DNA of 44,273 bases, taken from positions 1-44,273 of the forward strand of contig JBBRFB010000011.1 in NCBI GenBank assembly GCA_038225015.1, written 5' to 3'. A program made the translations under genes and the position numbers. Below the pieces are notes generated by a model, which saw nothing but the letters and a program-made list of their open reading frames with translations, did no database searches and had not been told where the DNA came from. The stretch's first letter is position 1; every line of letters starts with the position of its first letter. The DNA is from Schlegelella_A sp038225015 (GTDB lineage Bacteria; Pseudomonadota; Gammaproteobacteria; Burkholderiales; Burkholderiaceae_C). Positions 6,697-14,948 of this stretch are shown piece after piece.

Positions 6697-7584
6697 CTAC
6701 GCGGCGCCCATCGCCAGCAGCGCCCGGCGCACGTCGGCGATGCCGCCCGGCCCGAGGGGCGCCTGCGGCGCCAGCGGCTCGCCGACCGGGTAGCCCTGCA
6801 TCACGAGGGCGCCCTTGATGCAGGCGGCGAGGTTGTACTTGGCAAACGCCTCGTTCAGGCCCCAGAGCCGGCGTTGCAGTGCCATCGCCGCCGGCCAATC
6901 GCCGTGCCGGCAAAGCTCGTAAAGCTCGACGCTTTGCCGCGGCGCGACGCAGGCCGGCCCCGCCATCCAGCCGACTCCGCCGATCATCATCACGCACGCC
7001 GGAATGTGCGCGGAGGCGGCGAACACCTCCATGCGTCCTTCGACGCGCTCGATGATCGAGAGCAGCCGCCCGGTATTCGACGAGGCGTCCTTCAGATAGG
7101 CGATGTTGTCGACCCGGCTCAGCCGCTCGATCGCCGCCAGGCTCAGATCGGAGCGCTGGAAGTTCGGATTGGTGTAGAGCACGAGAGGCAGCGAGACGGA
7201 ACGGGCGATCGCCTCGAAGTACGCGCAGACGCCTTCGTCGTCGATGGGGAAGTACGCCTCGAGGATGGCCAGGATGCCGTCGCAGCCCATGCGCTCGAAC
7301 GTGCGCGCCTGCGCGACCGCGTCGACGATGGTGGTCGAGGCGACGCCGGCAACGACCGGGACGCGCCCACGCGTGGCCTGCACCACGACCTCGACGACGC
7401 GCTGTCTCTGCGGCCAGGACAGATAGGCGAATTCGCCGGTCGAGCCGAGCGGCGCGAGGCCGTGCACGCCGGCCCCGATCAGGTCGTCGCACAGCCGGGC
7501 GAGAACATCGGCATCGACCTCGCCCGACGCGAGGATGGGCGACACGAGGTAGGGAAAGACGCCGCGGAACCTGGCCTGGCCCAT
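6697..7584 (-). CDS. Dihydrodipicolinate synthase/N-acetylneuraminate lyase family aldolase
   Basis: A 295-residue TIM-barrel class I aldolase. The family signatures are clear: LGSTGE (46-51, pyruvate carboxylate binding), Tyr137 in LYTNP and the Schiff-base Lys165 in AYLKDAS. Members include DapA, NanA, 2-keto-3-deoxygluconate aldolases and hydratase-aldolases for aromatic breakdown. Around the active site it is less like canonical DapA, and no lysine-pathway genes are adjacent, so a true DapA role is unlikely; the substrate is unknown. It follows the corrinoid adenosyltransferase gene by 7 bases and is probably cotranscribed with it. It is convergent with aroG across a 12-base gap. Confidence 0.85.
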   Translation of the reverse strand: MGQARFRGVFPYLVSPILASGEVDADVLARLCDDLIGAGVHGLAPLGSTGEFAYLSWPQRQRVVEVVVQATRGRVPVVAGVASTTIVDAVAQARTFERMGCDGILAILEAYFPIDDEGVCAYFEAIARSVSLPLVLYTNPNFQRSDLSLAAIERLSRVDNIAYLKDASSNTGRLLSIIERVEGRMEVFAASAHIPACVMMIGGVGWMAGPACVAPRQSVELYELCRHGDWPAAMALQRRLWGLNEAFAKYNLAACIKGALVMQGYPVGEPLAPQAPLGPGGIADVRRALLAMGAA

Positions 7585-7591
7585 CGTCGCC

Positions 7592-8194
7592 TCAGTCGGC
7601 GTCGGGCGTCGAGTCGTGTCGGGCCAGCCGCTCGCTCCGCCAGTAGACGTCGTCGCCGCCGAGGCCGTCGAGGTTGGCCCGGTTCAGCACCCGGGCGAGG
7701 ACGAACAGCAGGTCGCTCAGCCGGTTCAGGAACTGGCGGGGCTCGGCGCGCACGGTCTCGCGACCGGCCAACGCCACCACCGCGCGCTCGGCGCGGCGCG
7801 CGACGGTGCGCCCGACGTGGGCGAGCGCCGCACTGCGGGTGCCGCCCGGCAGGATGAACTCCTTCAGGCGCGGAAGCGCCGCGTTGTAGTGGGCGAGCGC
7901 GGCATCGAGCCGGGCGACCGCATCGATCTTCAGCAGCTCGTAACCCGGTATCGACAGCTCGCCGCCGAGATTGAAGAGCTCTTGCTGGACGACGACGATC
8001 AGATCGCGGACGTCGTCGGGCAGCGGCTCGGCGAGCAGTACGCCGAGGGTCGAGTTGAGCTCGTCGACGTCGCCGAGTGCGGCGATGCGCAGGTCGCACT
8101 TGGGAAGGCGCGTGCCGTCGCCGAGGCCGGTCGTGCCGTCGTCGCCGGTTCGGGTAGCGATCTGCGTCAGTCGATTGGACATGGTCGTCGCCAT
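7592..8194 (-). CDS. Cob(I)alamin adenosyltransferase, PduO type
   Basis: Transfers the adenosyl group of ATP to cob(I)alamin to make adenosylcobalamin. The N-terminal ATP-binding stretch TRTGDDGTTGLGDG (about 14-27) and the C-terminal NRLSDLLFVLAR helix are hallmarks of the PduO/MMAB trimeric family, as are the GGELSIPG and FILPGGT segments. At 200 residues it is the normal length for the stand-alone enzyme. An ATG twelve bases inside (8182) is an alternative start and no good Shine-Dalgarno distinguishes them. The enzyme serves B12-dependent mutases encoded elsewhere; none is in the window. It is divergent from the flavoprotein gene at 8273 and is followed closely by the aldolase gene. Confidence 0.92.
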   Translation of the reverse strand: MATTMSNRLTQIATRTGDDGTTGLGDGTRLPKCDLRIAALGDVDELNSTLGVLLAEPLPDDVRDLIVVVQQELFNLGGELSIPGYELLKIDAVARLDAALAHYNAALPRLKEFILPGGTRSAALAHVGRTVARRAERAVVALAGRETVRAEPRQFLNRLSDLLFVLARVLNRANLDGLGGDDVYWRSERLARHDSTPDAD

Positions 8195-8231
8195 GCTAGC
8201 AGCGTGGTCGGCGCAGGCAAGACGGCCTTCC

Positions 8232-8237
8232 TACAAT
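8232..8237 (+). promoter_or_regulatory. -10 element TACAAT of the flavoprotein gene
   Basis: TACAAT matches the -10 consensus at five of six bases and lies 35 bases before the start at 8273, inside the divergent spacer. The -35 region is weak. Confidence 0.4.
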
Positions 8238-8272
8238 GGACCGGCCGGCACCTGCCGTCGGGGAGACACGAC

Positions 8273-9694
8273 ATGAACGCACCGCTGCCCGCCCACCTCC
8301 TGCCCCACATTGCGCCGCGCCCCGTGCCGGCAGCGATGCTCGAGGCTCTGAAGGCCCGGTTCGGCGAGCGCTGCTCGACCGCGCTGGCTGTCCGCGAGCA
8401 GCATGGTCGGGACGAGTCGCCGATCGATGCGCCGCCGCCCGAGGCCGTCGTCTTCTGCGAGAACACGGAAGAGGTCGCCGCGGTCGTCAAGCTGGCCGAT
8501 CGCTACGCCGCCCCGGTCATCCCGTTCGGCGTCGGCTCGTCGCTCGAGGGCCACCTGCTCGCGGTGCAGGGCGGCGTCAGCATCGACCTCTCGCGGATGA
8601 ACAAGGTCCTCGCGGTCAACCCCGAAGACCTGACGGTGACCGTGCAGGCCGGCGTGACGCGGATGCAGGTCAACGACGAGATCCGCCACACCGGCCTCTT
8701 CTTCCCGATCGACCCGGGCGCCGATGCCTCGATCGGCGGCATGTGCGCGACGCGAGCGAGCGGCACCAACGCCGTCCGCTACGGGACGATGCGCGAGAAC
8801 GTGCTCGGCCTGACCATCGTCACGCCGCAGGGCGAGATCATCCCGACCGGCACGCGGGCGCGAAAGTCGTCGGCCGGCTACGACCTGACTCGCCTCATGA
8901 TCGGCAGCGAGGGCACGCTCGGTGTCATCACCGAGATCACGCTGCGCCTCTACCCGCTGCCTGAGGCGATGTCGGCCGCGACCTGCACCTTCCCGTCGAT
9001 CGACGCGGCCGTGCGCACCACGATCCAGATCATCCAGATGGGCATCCCGATCGCCCGCTGCGAGCTGCTCGACCGCTATGCTGTGCAGGCGGTGAACCGG
9101 CACGACAAGCTCTCGCTCACCGAGGCGCCGATGCTGCTGATGGAGTTCCACGGCAGCGACGCGAGCGTTGCCGAACAGGCCGCCACGGTGCAGGAGATCG
9201 CCAGCGAGCATGGCGGCGAAGGCTTCCAGTGGGCGACCACGCCGGAAGAGCGCAAGAAGCTGTGGACGGCGCGCCACCGCGCCTACTTCGCCGGCCTGCA
9301 AATGAAACCGGGCTGCCGCACCGTCACCACCGACACCTGCGTGCCGATCTCGCGCCTGGCCGAATCGGTCGTCCAGGCCTCGGAAGAGGCCGAGGCCGCC
9401 GGCCTGCAGCACTACATCGTCGGCCACGTCGGCGACGGCAACTTTCACATCGCCTACCTCGTCGATCCGACGAAGCCCCAGGAGCGCGAGACCGCGGAGC
9501 GCCTGAACGAACAGCTCGTGATGCGCGCGCTGGCGATGGACGGCACGTGCAGCGGCGAGCACGGCGTCGGCCTGCACAAGATGGGCTTCCTCGTGAGCGA
9601 AGCCGGCGCCGGCGCCATCGACATGATGCGAACGGTCAAGCGCGCGCTCGACCCGAAGAACATCATGAACCCGGGAAAAATATTCGCGCTGTAG
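8273..9694 (+). CDS. FAD-linked oxidase, GlcD / D-lactate dehydrogenase (cytochrome) type
   Basis: A 473-residue flavoprotein with an N-terminal PCMH FAD-binding domain. It shows PFGVGSSLEGHL, the pyrophosphate loop, then SIDLSRMNKVL, ADASIGGMCATRASG and IGSEGTLGVIT. A C-terminal FAD-oxidase domain follows with HVGDGNFH, GEHGVGLHK and the terminal MNPGKI motif. Enzymes of this family oxidise D-lactate, glycolate or D-2-hydroxyacids and pass electrons to the respiratory chain. The lack of adjacent glcE and glcF favours a single-subunit D-lactate dehydrogenase, but the substrate cannot be proved from sequence. GGGGAGA at about 8260-8266 supports the ATG at 8273; an in-frame extension further upstream overlaps the opposite gene and is not native. 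Confidence 0.9.
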   Translation: MNAPLPAHLLPHIAPRPVPAAMLEALKARFGERCSTALAVREQHGRDESPIDAPPPEAVVFCENTEEVAAVVKLADRYAAPVIPFGVGSSLEGHLLAVQGGVSIDLSRMNKVLAVNPEDLTVTVQAGVTRMQVNDEIRHTGLFFPIDPGADASIGGMCATRASGTNAVRYGTMRENVLGLTIVTPQGEIIPTGTRARKSSAGYDLTRLMIGSEGTLGVITEITLRLYPLPEAMSAATCTFPSIDAAVRTTIQIIQMGIPIARCELLDRYAVQAVNRHDKLSLTEAPMLLMEFHGSDASVAEQAATVQEIASEHGGEGFQWATTPEERKKLWTARHRAYFAGLQMKPGCRTVTTDTCVPISRLAESVVQASEEAEAAGLQHYIVGHVGDGNFHIAYLVDPTKPQERETAERLNEQLVMRALAMDGTCSGEHGVGLHKMGFLVSEAGAGAIDMMRTVKRALDPKNIMNPGKIFAL

Positions 9695-9740
9695 CGCGAC
9701 TATTTCTCCCGGTCCGGGAGCCAGGGCTGCTCCCTCCCCA

Positions 9741-9782
9741 ACCCCTCCCTCCGGGAGGGAGGGGTCGGCCCCGCTGGGGCCG
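9741..9782. terminator. Two tandem hairpins between convergent genes
   Basis: ACCCCTCCCTC-CGG-GAGGGAGGGGT (9741-9765) is followed at once by CGGCCCC-GCT-GGGGCCG (9766-9782). Both have perfect arms and three-base loops, and the second touches the spoVR stop at 9783. No T-tract follows either arm, so this would be a bidirectional, probably factor-assisted terminator, or an intergenic repeat unit. Confidence 0.5.
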
Positions 9783-11426
9783 TTAGCTGCGGACAGGGTC
9801 GGTCGAGGCGACCGACCAGTTCGTCGTCACGTCGCCGAAGGCGTCGACGCTTTCCAGGTTGACGCCGAAGCCCCAAAGGCGGGCGACGTGCTTGAGCACC
9901 TCCTGCGCGCCGTCGTGCAAGGGGCGGTTGTGGTGCCGCGTGTGGCGCAAGGTGAGCGAGCGGTCGCCGCGCAGGTTGACGCTCCAGACCTGGATGTCGG
10001 GCTCGCGCGAGCCGAGGTCGTACTGGCGCGAGAGCGCCTCGCGCACGTGCCGGTAGCCGGCGTTGTCGTGGATCGCCGAGACCTGCAGGTGCTCCTCGTG
10101 CTCGTCGTCGACGATGGCGAACAGGCGCAGGTCGCGAATCACCTTCGGCGAGAGGTACTGTCCGATGAAGCTCTCGTCCTTGAAGTTGCGCATCGCGTGG
10201 TGCAGCGCCGGCAGCCAGGGCATACCCGCGAGCTGCGGAAAGAATTCGCGGTCCTCGTCGGTGGGCTCCTCGCAGATCCTGCGGATGTCGGTGTACATCG
10301 CGAAGCCGAGCGCATAGGGATTCAGGCCGCCGTAGGCCGGGTGGCCGACCGGCGGCTGGAAGACGACGTTGGTGTGCGACTTCAGCCACTCGATCATCAC
10401 GCCGTCGGTCAGGTGGCCTTCGTCGTAGAGGGTGTTGAGCAGCGTGTAGTGCCAGAACGTGGCCCAGCCCTCGTTCATCACCTGCGTCTGCCGCTGCGGA
10501 TAGAAGTACTGGGCGATCTTGCGCACGATTCGCACCACCTCGCGCTGCCAGGGCTCGAGCAGCGGCGCGTTCTTCTCGATGAAGTAGAGGAGGTTTTCCT
10601 GCGGCTCGCTCGGAAAGCGCTTCTGCTCGGCGACATCATCGGCGCGGTCGGGGCGCCGCGGCAGGGTGCGCCAGATGTCGTTGACCTGGGCTTGCGCGTA
10701 GGCGAGGCGCTCTTCGCGACGGGCGCGCTCCTCGACCAGCGAGATCTTGCTCGGCCGGTGGTAGCGGTCGACGCCGTAGTGCTGCAGGGCGTGGCAGCTG
10801 TCGAGGAGTTCCTCGACCATGGCCATGCCGTACTTTTCCTCGCACTCGGCGATGTAATTTCGGGCATAGACCAGGTAGTCGATGATCGACGAGGCGTCGG
10901 TCCAGAGGCGGAACAGGTAGTTGCCCTTGAAGAAGCTGTTGTGCCCGTAGGCGGCGTGCGCGATGACGAGCGCCTGCATCGCCGTCGTGTTTTCCTCCAT
11001 CAGGTAGCTGATGCAGGGGTCCGAATTGATGACGATCTCGTAGGCCAGGCCCATCTGGCCGCGGCGGTAGCTGCGCTCGTTGGCGATGAACTCCTTGCCG
11101 TAGCTCCAGTGCCGGTAGTTGACCGGCATGCCGACCGAGGCGTAGGCGTCCATCATCTGCTCGGCGGTGATGACCTCGAGCTGGTTCGGGTAGGTGTCGA
11201 GCGCGAAGCGCGCCGCGGTGCGGCGGATCTTCTCGTGGTACGCCTCGAGCAGGTCGAAGCTCCAGTCGCTCGGATCGGGCAGCGGCGCTTCGGGTCGCGG
11301 CCCCTCGGCTGCCAGCGGCGTGGCCGGCAGGGTGCGCTCGGGGCGCAGACGGCGCGGTGCGGCGGCTGGCCGCGGCGGATGCGTCGAATGCGCGGGATGG
11401 GGCAGGCCGGCCTGCGTCGTCGTCAT
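9783..11426 (-). CDS. spoVR: SpoVR family protein (YcgB-like)
   Basis: A 547-residue cytosolic protein of the SpoVR/YcgB family, named for a Bacillus cortex protein but widespread in non-sporulating proteobacteria. Family landmarks include HWSYGKEF, GLAYEIVINSDPCISYLMEENT, AHAAYGHNSFFKGNYLF, MNEGWATFWHY, PYALGFAMY and the C-terminal RHHNRPL. Its biochemical role is unknown; relatives are tied to stress survival and work with PrkA and YeaH. About 60 Pro/Ala-rich residues precede the conserved domain, longer than in E. coli YcgB. The ATG overlaps the yeaH stop as ATGA (11423-11426), so the genes are coupled. It is the third gene of prkA-yeaH-spoVR, presumably driven by the sigma-54 promoter near 14940. 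Confidence 0.94.
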   Translation of the reverse strand: MTTTQAGLPHPAHSTHPPRPAAAPRRLRPERTLPATPLAAEGPRPEAPLPDPSDWSFDLLEAYHEKIRRTAARFALDTYPNQLEVITAEQMMDAYASVGMPVNYRHWSYGKEFIANERSYRRGQMGLAYEIVINSDPCISYLMEENTTAMQALVIAHAAYGHNSFFKGNYLFRLWTDASSIIDYLVYARNYIAECEEKYGMAMVEELLDSCHALQHYGVDRYHRPSKISLVEERARREERLAYAQAQVNDIWRTLPRRPDRADDVAEQKRFPSEPQENLLYFIEKNAPLLEPWQREVVRIVRKIAQYFYPQRQTQVMNEGWATFWHYTLLNTLYDEGHLTDGVMIEWLKSHTNVVFQPPVGHPAYGGLNPYALGFAMYTDIRRICEEPTDEDREFFPQLAGMPWLPALHHAMRNFKDESFIGQYLSPKVIRDLRLFAIVDDEHEEHLQVSAIHDNAGYRHVREALSRQYDLGSREPDIQVWSVNLRGDRSLTLRHTRHHNRPLHDGAQEVLKHVARLWGFGVNLESVDAFGDVTTNWSVASTDPVRS

Positions 11427-12700
11427 GCGGGGGCTCCCTCGGTCTTGAAGAGATCGCGAAAGACGGGATAGATCTGCGCGGCGCTGGTGACCTTGCGCAT
11501 CGCGAACGTGCGGTCGAGCTCCTGCAGCCGCGCGTACTCTTCCCAGAGGTTCTGCTCTTCCTCGGCGACCTGCACGTAGGCGAAGTAGCGGCACCTGGGC
11601 AGCAGGCTCTCGGTGAGCAGCTCGCGGCAACGGCCGGAGTCGTGGTGCCAGTTGTCGCCGTCGCTCGCCTGCGCGCCGTAGATGTTCCAGTCGCCCGCGG
11701 GGTAGCGCGCGCTGATGATCTCGTCCATCAGGACCAGGGCGCTCGAGACCACCGTGCCACCCGTTTCGCGGGCGCGAAAGAAGTTCTCCTCGTCGACCTC
11801 CTGCGCCTGCGTGTGGTGGCGAATGAAGACAAGCTCGATCTTCTCGTAGTGCCGGGTCAGGAAGAGATACAGCAGGATGAAGAATCGCTTGGCCAGGTCC
11901 TTCCTCGCTTCGTCCATCGAGCCCGAGACGTCCATCAGGCAGAACATCACCGCCTTGGCGGTCGGCACCGGCAGGCGGACGCGATTGCGGTAGCGCAGAT
12001 CGATAGGATCGAGATAGGGAATGCGGCCGAGCCGCAGGCGCAGGGCGGCGATTCGCTCCTCGAGCGCCTCGCGCGCCAGGTCGTCCGCCGGCCCGGCGCT
12101 GGCGGCCAGGGCGGCCAGGCGTTCCTCGAGCTCGGCGAGCTCGGCGCGCGAACCGGAGCCGATGGCGACGCGCCGGCCGATCGCCCCGCGCATCGAGCGG
12201 ATGACGCTCAGGTTGCTCGGCGTGCCGGCGTTCGAGAACCCGGCCCGATGGCTCTTGTATTCCGGCGTCTCCGCGAGCTGCGTACGCGCCAGGCGCGGCA
12301 GGGCGAGGTCGTCGAAGAAGATCTGCATGAACTCTTCCCTGGTGAGGTGAAAGACGAAGTCGTCTTCCCCCTCGCCCGAGTCGCCCGCCTGCCCCTGTCC
12401 ACTGCCCTGTCCGGAGCCGCCTTGCGGCCGCTCGATGTGGTCGCCGCGCACATATTCCTGGTTGCCGGGATGGACGATCTCGCGCGCGCCACCCGTGCCG
12501 TGGCGAAACGACGGCTCGCTGATGTCGCGCCTGGGCAGGTGGATGTCTTCGCCGCGCTCGATGTCGCGGATGCCACGCTGGTCGACGGCGCGACGGACGG
12601 CGTCGCGCAGCTGATCCTGATAGCGGCGAAGGAATCGCTCGCGATTGCCGATCGACTTGTTCTTGCCGGCGAGGCGGCGATCGATGATCTGCTGCAGCAT
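11423..12700 (-). CDS. yeaH: YeaH/YhbH family protein (DUF444) with von Willebrand A-type domain
   Basis: 425 residues, as expected for the family. The N-terminus IIDRRLAGKNKSIGNRERFLRRY is the usual DUF444 opening. A Gly/Gln-rich linker (about 93-112) follows, then a vWA-like domain whose metal-ion site begins at DVSGSM (257-262), with GGTVVSSAL as the later MIDAS loop. YeaH acts with the kinase PrkA/YeaG in starvation and stress responses in enterobacteria; its molecular role is not established. It lies 96 bases downstream of prkA and overlaps spoVR by four bases, the conserved three-gene arrangement. Confidence 0.93.
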   Translation of the reverse strand: MLQQIIDRRLAGKNKSIGNRERFLRRYQDQLRDAVRRAVDQRGIRDIERGEDIHLPRRDISEPSFRHGTGGAREIVHPGNQEYVRGDHIERPQGGSGQGSGQGQAGDSGEGEDDFVFHLTREEFMQIFFDDLALPRLARTQLAETPEYKSHRAGFSNAGTPSNLSVIRSMRGAIGRRVAIGSGSRAELAELEERLAALAASAGPADDLAREALEERIAALRLRLGRIPYLDPIDLRYRNRVRLPVPTAKAVMFCLMDVSGSMDEARKDLAKRFFILLYLFLTRHYEKIELVFIRHHTQAQEVDEENFFRARETGGTVVSSALVLMDEIISARYPAGDWNIYGAQASDGDNWHHDSGRCRELLTESLLPRCRYFAYVQVAEEEQNLWEEYARLQELDRTFAMRKVTSAAQIYPVFRDLFKTEGAPA

Positions 12701-12796
12701 GTCGGATTCAGCCGTGCGCGACGGGCCGGGCCGGGCGCGGCCCCGGTGCCCCTTCCTGCCGCGCGGGCCTGGCGTGGAAGGCCGGTCGATCGGCCA

Positions 12797-14719
12797 TCAC
12801 GAGCTCTTGCGCACGCGAAGGTACCACTCGCACAGCAGGCGGACCTGCTTGGGCGTGTAGCCCTTCTGGACCATCCGGTTGACGAAGTTCTCGTGCTTCT
12901 GCGCATCGTCGGCGCTGGCCTTGGCGTTGAAGCTGATCACCGGCAGGAGCTCCTCGGTATTCGAGAACATCTTCTTCTCGATCACCGTGCGCAGCTTCTC
13001 GTAGCTCGTCCAGAGCGGGTTCTTGCCGTTGTTGCTGGCCCGCGCGCGGAGCACGAAGTTGACGATCTCGTTGCGGAAGTCCTTCGGGTTCGAGATGCCG
13101 GCGGGCTTTTCGATCTTCTCGAGCTCGCCGTTCAACTGCGACCGGTCGAACACCTCGCCGGTGTCGGTGTCGCGGTACTCCTGGTCCTGGATCCAGTAGT
13201 CGGCGTAGGTGACGTAGCGGTCGAAGATGTTCTGCCCGTACTCGCTGTAGCTCTCGAGGTAGGCGGTCTGGATCTCCTTGCCGATGAACTCGGCGTAGCG
13301 CGCCGACAGGTGCTCCTTGATGAAGCCGAGGTACTTCTGCTCGAGCTCGGCCGGGAACTGCTCGCGCTCGATCTGCTGCTCGAGCACGTACATCAGGTGC
13401 ACGGGGTTGGCGGCGACTTCGGCCGGGTCGAAGTTGAAGACCTTGGAGAGGATCTTGAACGCGAAGCGCGTCGACACGCCGCTCATGCCTTCGTCGACGC
13501 CGGCGTAGTCGCGGTACTCCTGGTAGCTCTTGGCGCGGGGGTCGGTGTCCTTCAGGTTGTCGCCATCGTAGATCAGCATCTTCGAGTAAAGCGACGAGTT
13601 CTCGGGCTCCTTCAGGCGAGTCAGCATCGCGAACTGGCTCATCATCTTCAGCGTGCCGGGTGCGCACTTGGCCTCGGCCAGCGACGAGTTGCGCAGCAGC
13701 TTCTCGTAGATCTTCACCTCCTCGGAGCTGCGCAGGCAATACGGCACCTTGACGATGTAGATGCGATCGAGGAAGGCCTCGTTGTTCTTGTTGTTGCGAA
13801 AGGTCTTCCATTCGCTCTCGTTGCTGTGCGCAAGCACGATGCCGTCGAACGGGATCGCGCCGAAGCCCTCGGTGCCCTTGAAGTTGCCTTCCTGCGTCGC
13901 CGTCAGCAGCGGATGCAGCACCTTGATCGGCGCCTTGAACATCTCGACGAATTCGAGCAGGCCCTGGTTGGCCAGGCACAGGCCGCCGGAAAAGCTGTAG
14001 GCGTCGGGGTCGTCCTGCGAGTACGTCTCGAGCTTTCGGATGTCGACCTTGCCGACCAGCGCCGAGATGTCCTGGTTGTTCTCATCGCCCGGCTCGGTCT
14101 TGGTGACGCCGACCTGCTTGAGCACGCTCGGGTGGCGCCTGACGACCTTGAACTTCCTGATGTCGCCGCCGAATTCGTCGAGCCGCTTGACCGCCCAGGG
14201 GCTCAGGATGCGCGTCAGGTAGCGCTCGGGAATGCCGTATTCCTTTTCGAGCAGCGGCCCGTCTTCGGCCGGGTCGAACAGGCCCAGCGGCGACTCGTTC
14301 ACCGGCGAGCCCTTGATCGCGTAGAACGGCACATGCTCCATGAGCTGCTTGAGCCGCTCGGCGATCGAGCTCTTGCCGCCGCCGACGGGGCCGAGCAGGT
14401 AGAGGATCTGCTTCTTCTCCTCCAGACCCTGCGCGGCGTGGCGGAAGTAAGAGACCACCTGCTCGATCGCGTCTTCCATGCCGTAGAACTCGGCGAAGGC
14501 GGGGTAGATCTTGATGACCTTGTTGGCGAACAACCGCGACATCCGCGTGTCGTTGCGCGTGTCGACCATGGTCGGCTCGCCGATGGCCTTCAGCATGCGC
14601 TCGGCCGCGGTGGCGTAGGCCATCGGGTTGCGCCTGCACTCCGCGAGGTAGTCCTCGATCGACAGCTCTTCTTCGCGGTTGCGCTCGAAGCGCGCGGCAA
14701 AGTTGCTGATCACATCCAT
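12797..14719 (-). CDS. prkA: PrkA family serine protein kinase (YeaG-like)
   Basis: 640 residues, the normal length. An N-terminal AAA-like domain carries a P-loop at LLGPVGGGKSS (Lys116) and APIKVLHPLLTATQEGN; the C-terminal PrkA domain follows, with EQQIEREQFPAELEQKYL and KHENFVNRMVQKGYTPKQVRLL. PrkA/YeaG is described as a serine kinase and has also been proposed to act as an AAA-type protease; it influences nitrogen-starvation and stationary-phase physiology in E. coli. AGGAG (minus strand, 14730-14726) stands six bases before the ATG, confirming the start. It is first of the operon with yeaH and spoVR and is preceded by a leader of about 200 nt and a sigma-54-type promoter. Confidence 0.95.
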   Translation of the reverse strand: MDVISNFAARFERNREEELSIEDYLAECRRNPMAYATAAERMLKAIGEPTMVDTRNDTRMSRLFANKVIKIYPAFAEFYGMEDAIEQVVSYFRHAAQGLEEKKQILYLLGPVGGGKSSIAERLKQLMEHVPFYAIKGSPVNESPLGLFDPAEDGPLLEKEYGIPERYLTRILSPWAVKRLDEFGGDIRKFKVVRRHPSVLKQVGVTKTEPGDENNQDISALVGKVDIRKLETYSQDDPDAYSFSGGLCLANQGLLEFVEMFKAPIKVLHPLLTATQEGNFKGTEGFGAIPFDGIVLAHSNESEWKTFRNNKNNEAFLDRIYIVKVPYCLRSSEEVKIYEKLLRNSSLAEAKCAPGTLKMMSQFAMLTRLKEPENSSLYSKMLIYDGDNLKDTDPRAKSYQEYRDYAGVDEGMSGVSTRFAFKILSKVFNFDPAEVAANPVHLMYVLEQQIEREQFPAELEQKYLGFIKEHLSARYAEFIGKEIQTAYLESYSEYGQNIFDRYVTYADYWIQDQEYRDTDTGEVFDRSQLNGELEKIEKPAGISNPKDFRNEIVNFVLRARASNNGKNPLWTSYEKLRTVIEKKMFSNTEELLPVISFNAKASADDAQKHENFVNRMVQKGYTPKQVRLLCEWYLRVRKSS

Positions 14720-14736
14720 GCTGATCTCCTGTGCGA

Positions 14737-14751
14737 GAAGGCAGCGCCTTC
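14737..14751 (-). repeat. Hairpin just upstream of the prkA ribosome-binding site
   Basis: GAAGGC-AGC-GCCTTC is a perfect six-base-pair stem with a three-base loop, six bases from the AGGAG of prkA, close enough to affect ribosome loading. Confidence 0.45.
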
Positions 14752-14784
14752 GGACCTCATGGATCCTCGTGCGTCCGGGGAAGT

Positions 14785-14814
14785 TCTGATGGAACCCGGC
14801 GGGGCGCCATCAGA
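14785..14814 (-). repeat. Stem-loop in the prkA 5' leader
   Basis: TCTGATGG at 14785-14792 and CCATCAGA at 14807-14814 are exact inverted copies around a 14-base GC-rich spacer that can itself pair (CCC with GGG). It would form a stable hairpin in the middle of the predicted untranslated leader. Confidence 0.5.
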
Positions 14815-14903
14815 GCTTTCCTTCTCAACCAGCAGCGGTGTGCGTCAAGCTTCGATCATCGTGCCACAGTCGAGGCCGCGAATAGCGGTACCTTTGCGGC
14901 CCA

Positions 14904-14922
14904 GCTCGCAATCTTTGCGAGC
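14904..14922 (-). repeat. Inverted repeat at the predicted 5' end of the prkA transcript
   Basis: GCTCGCAATCTTTGCGAGC has perfect eight-base arms and a three-base loop. The start predicted from the sigma-54 -12 box is about 14922, exactly the first base of the minus-strand hairpin, so the mRNA would begin with a stem-loop. An operator role is the alternative. Confidence 0.55.
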
Positions 14923-14932
14923 GTGTTGTTTT

Positions 14933-14948
14933 AGCAAGCAACGTGCCG
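14933..14948 (-). promoter_or_regulatory. Sigma-54 (RpoN) promoter of prkA-yeaH-spoVR
   Basis: On the minus strand the site reads CGGCACG-TTGC-TTGCT against the consensus TGGCACG-N4-TTGCW; only the first base differs. The invariant GG (-24) and GC (-12) have the required spacing and AAAA follows. In enterobacteria the yeaGH operon is reported to be under NtrC/sigma-54 control, which supports the call. The activator here is not identified. Confidence 0.75.

Noticed and set aside
7616..8272. N-terminal extension of the flavoprotein by over 200 codons
   Set aside because: It runs antisense through the adenosyltransferase gene and lacks conserved sequence; a Shine-Dalgarno supports the ATG at 8273.
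14860..14866. A second TGGCACG (minus strand) resembling a sigma-54 -24 box
   Set aside because: The -12 position reads GA instead of GC, and the better-matched promoter is about 80 bases upstream.
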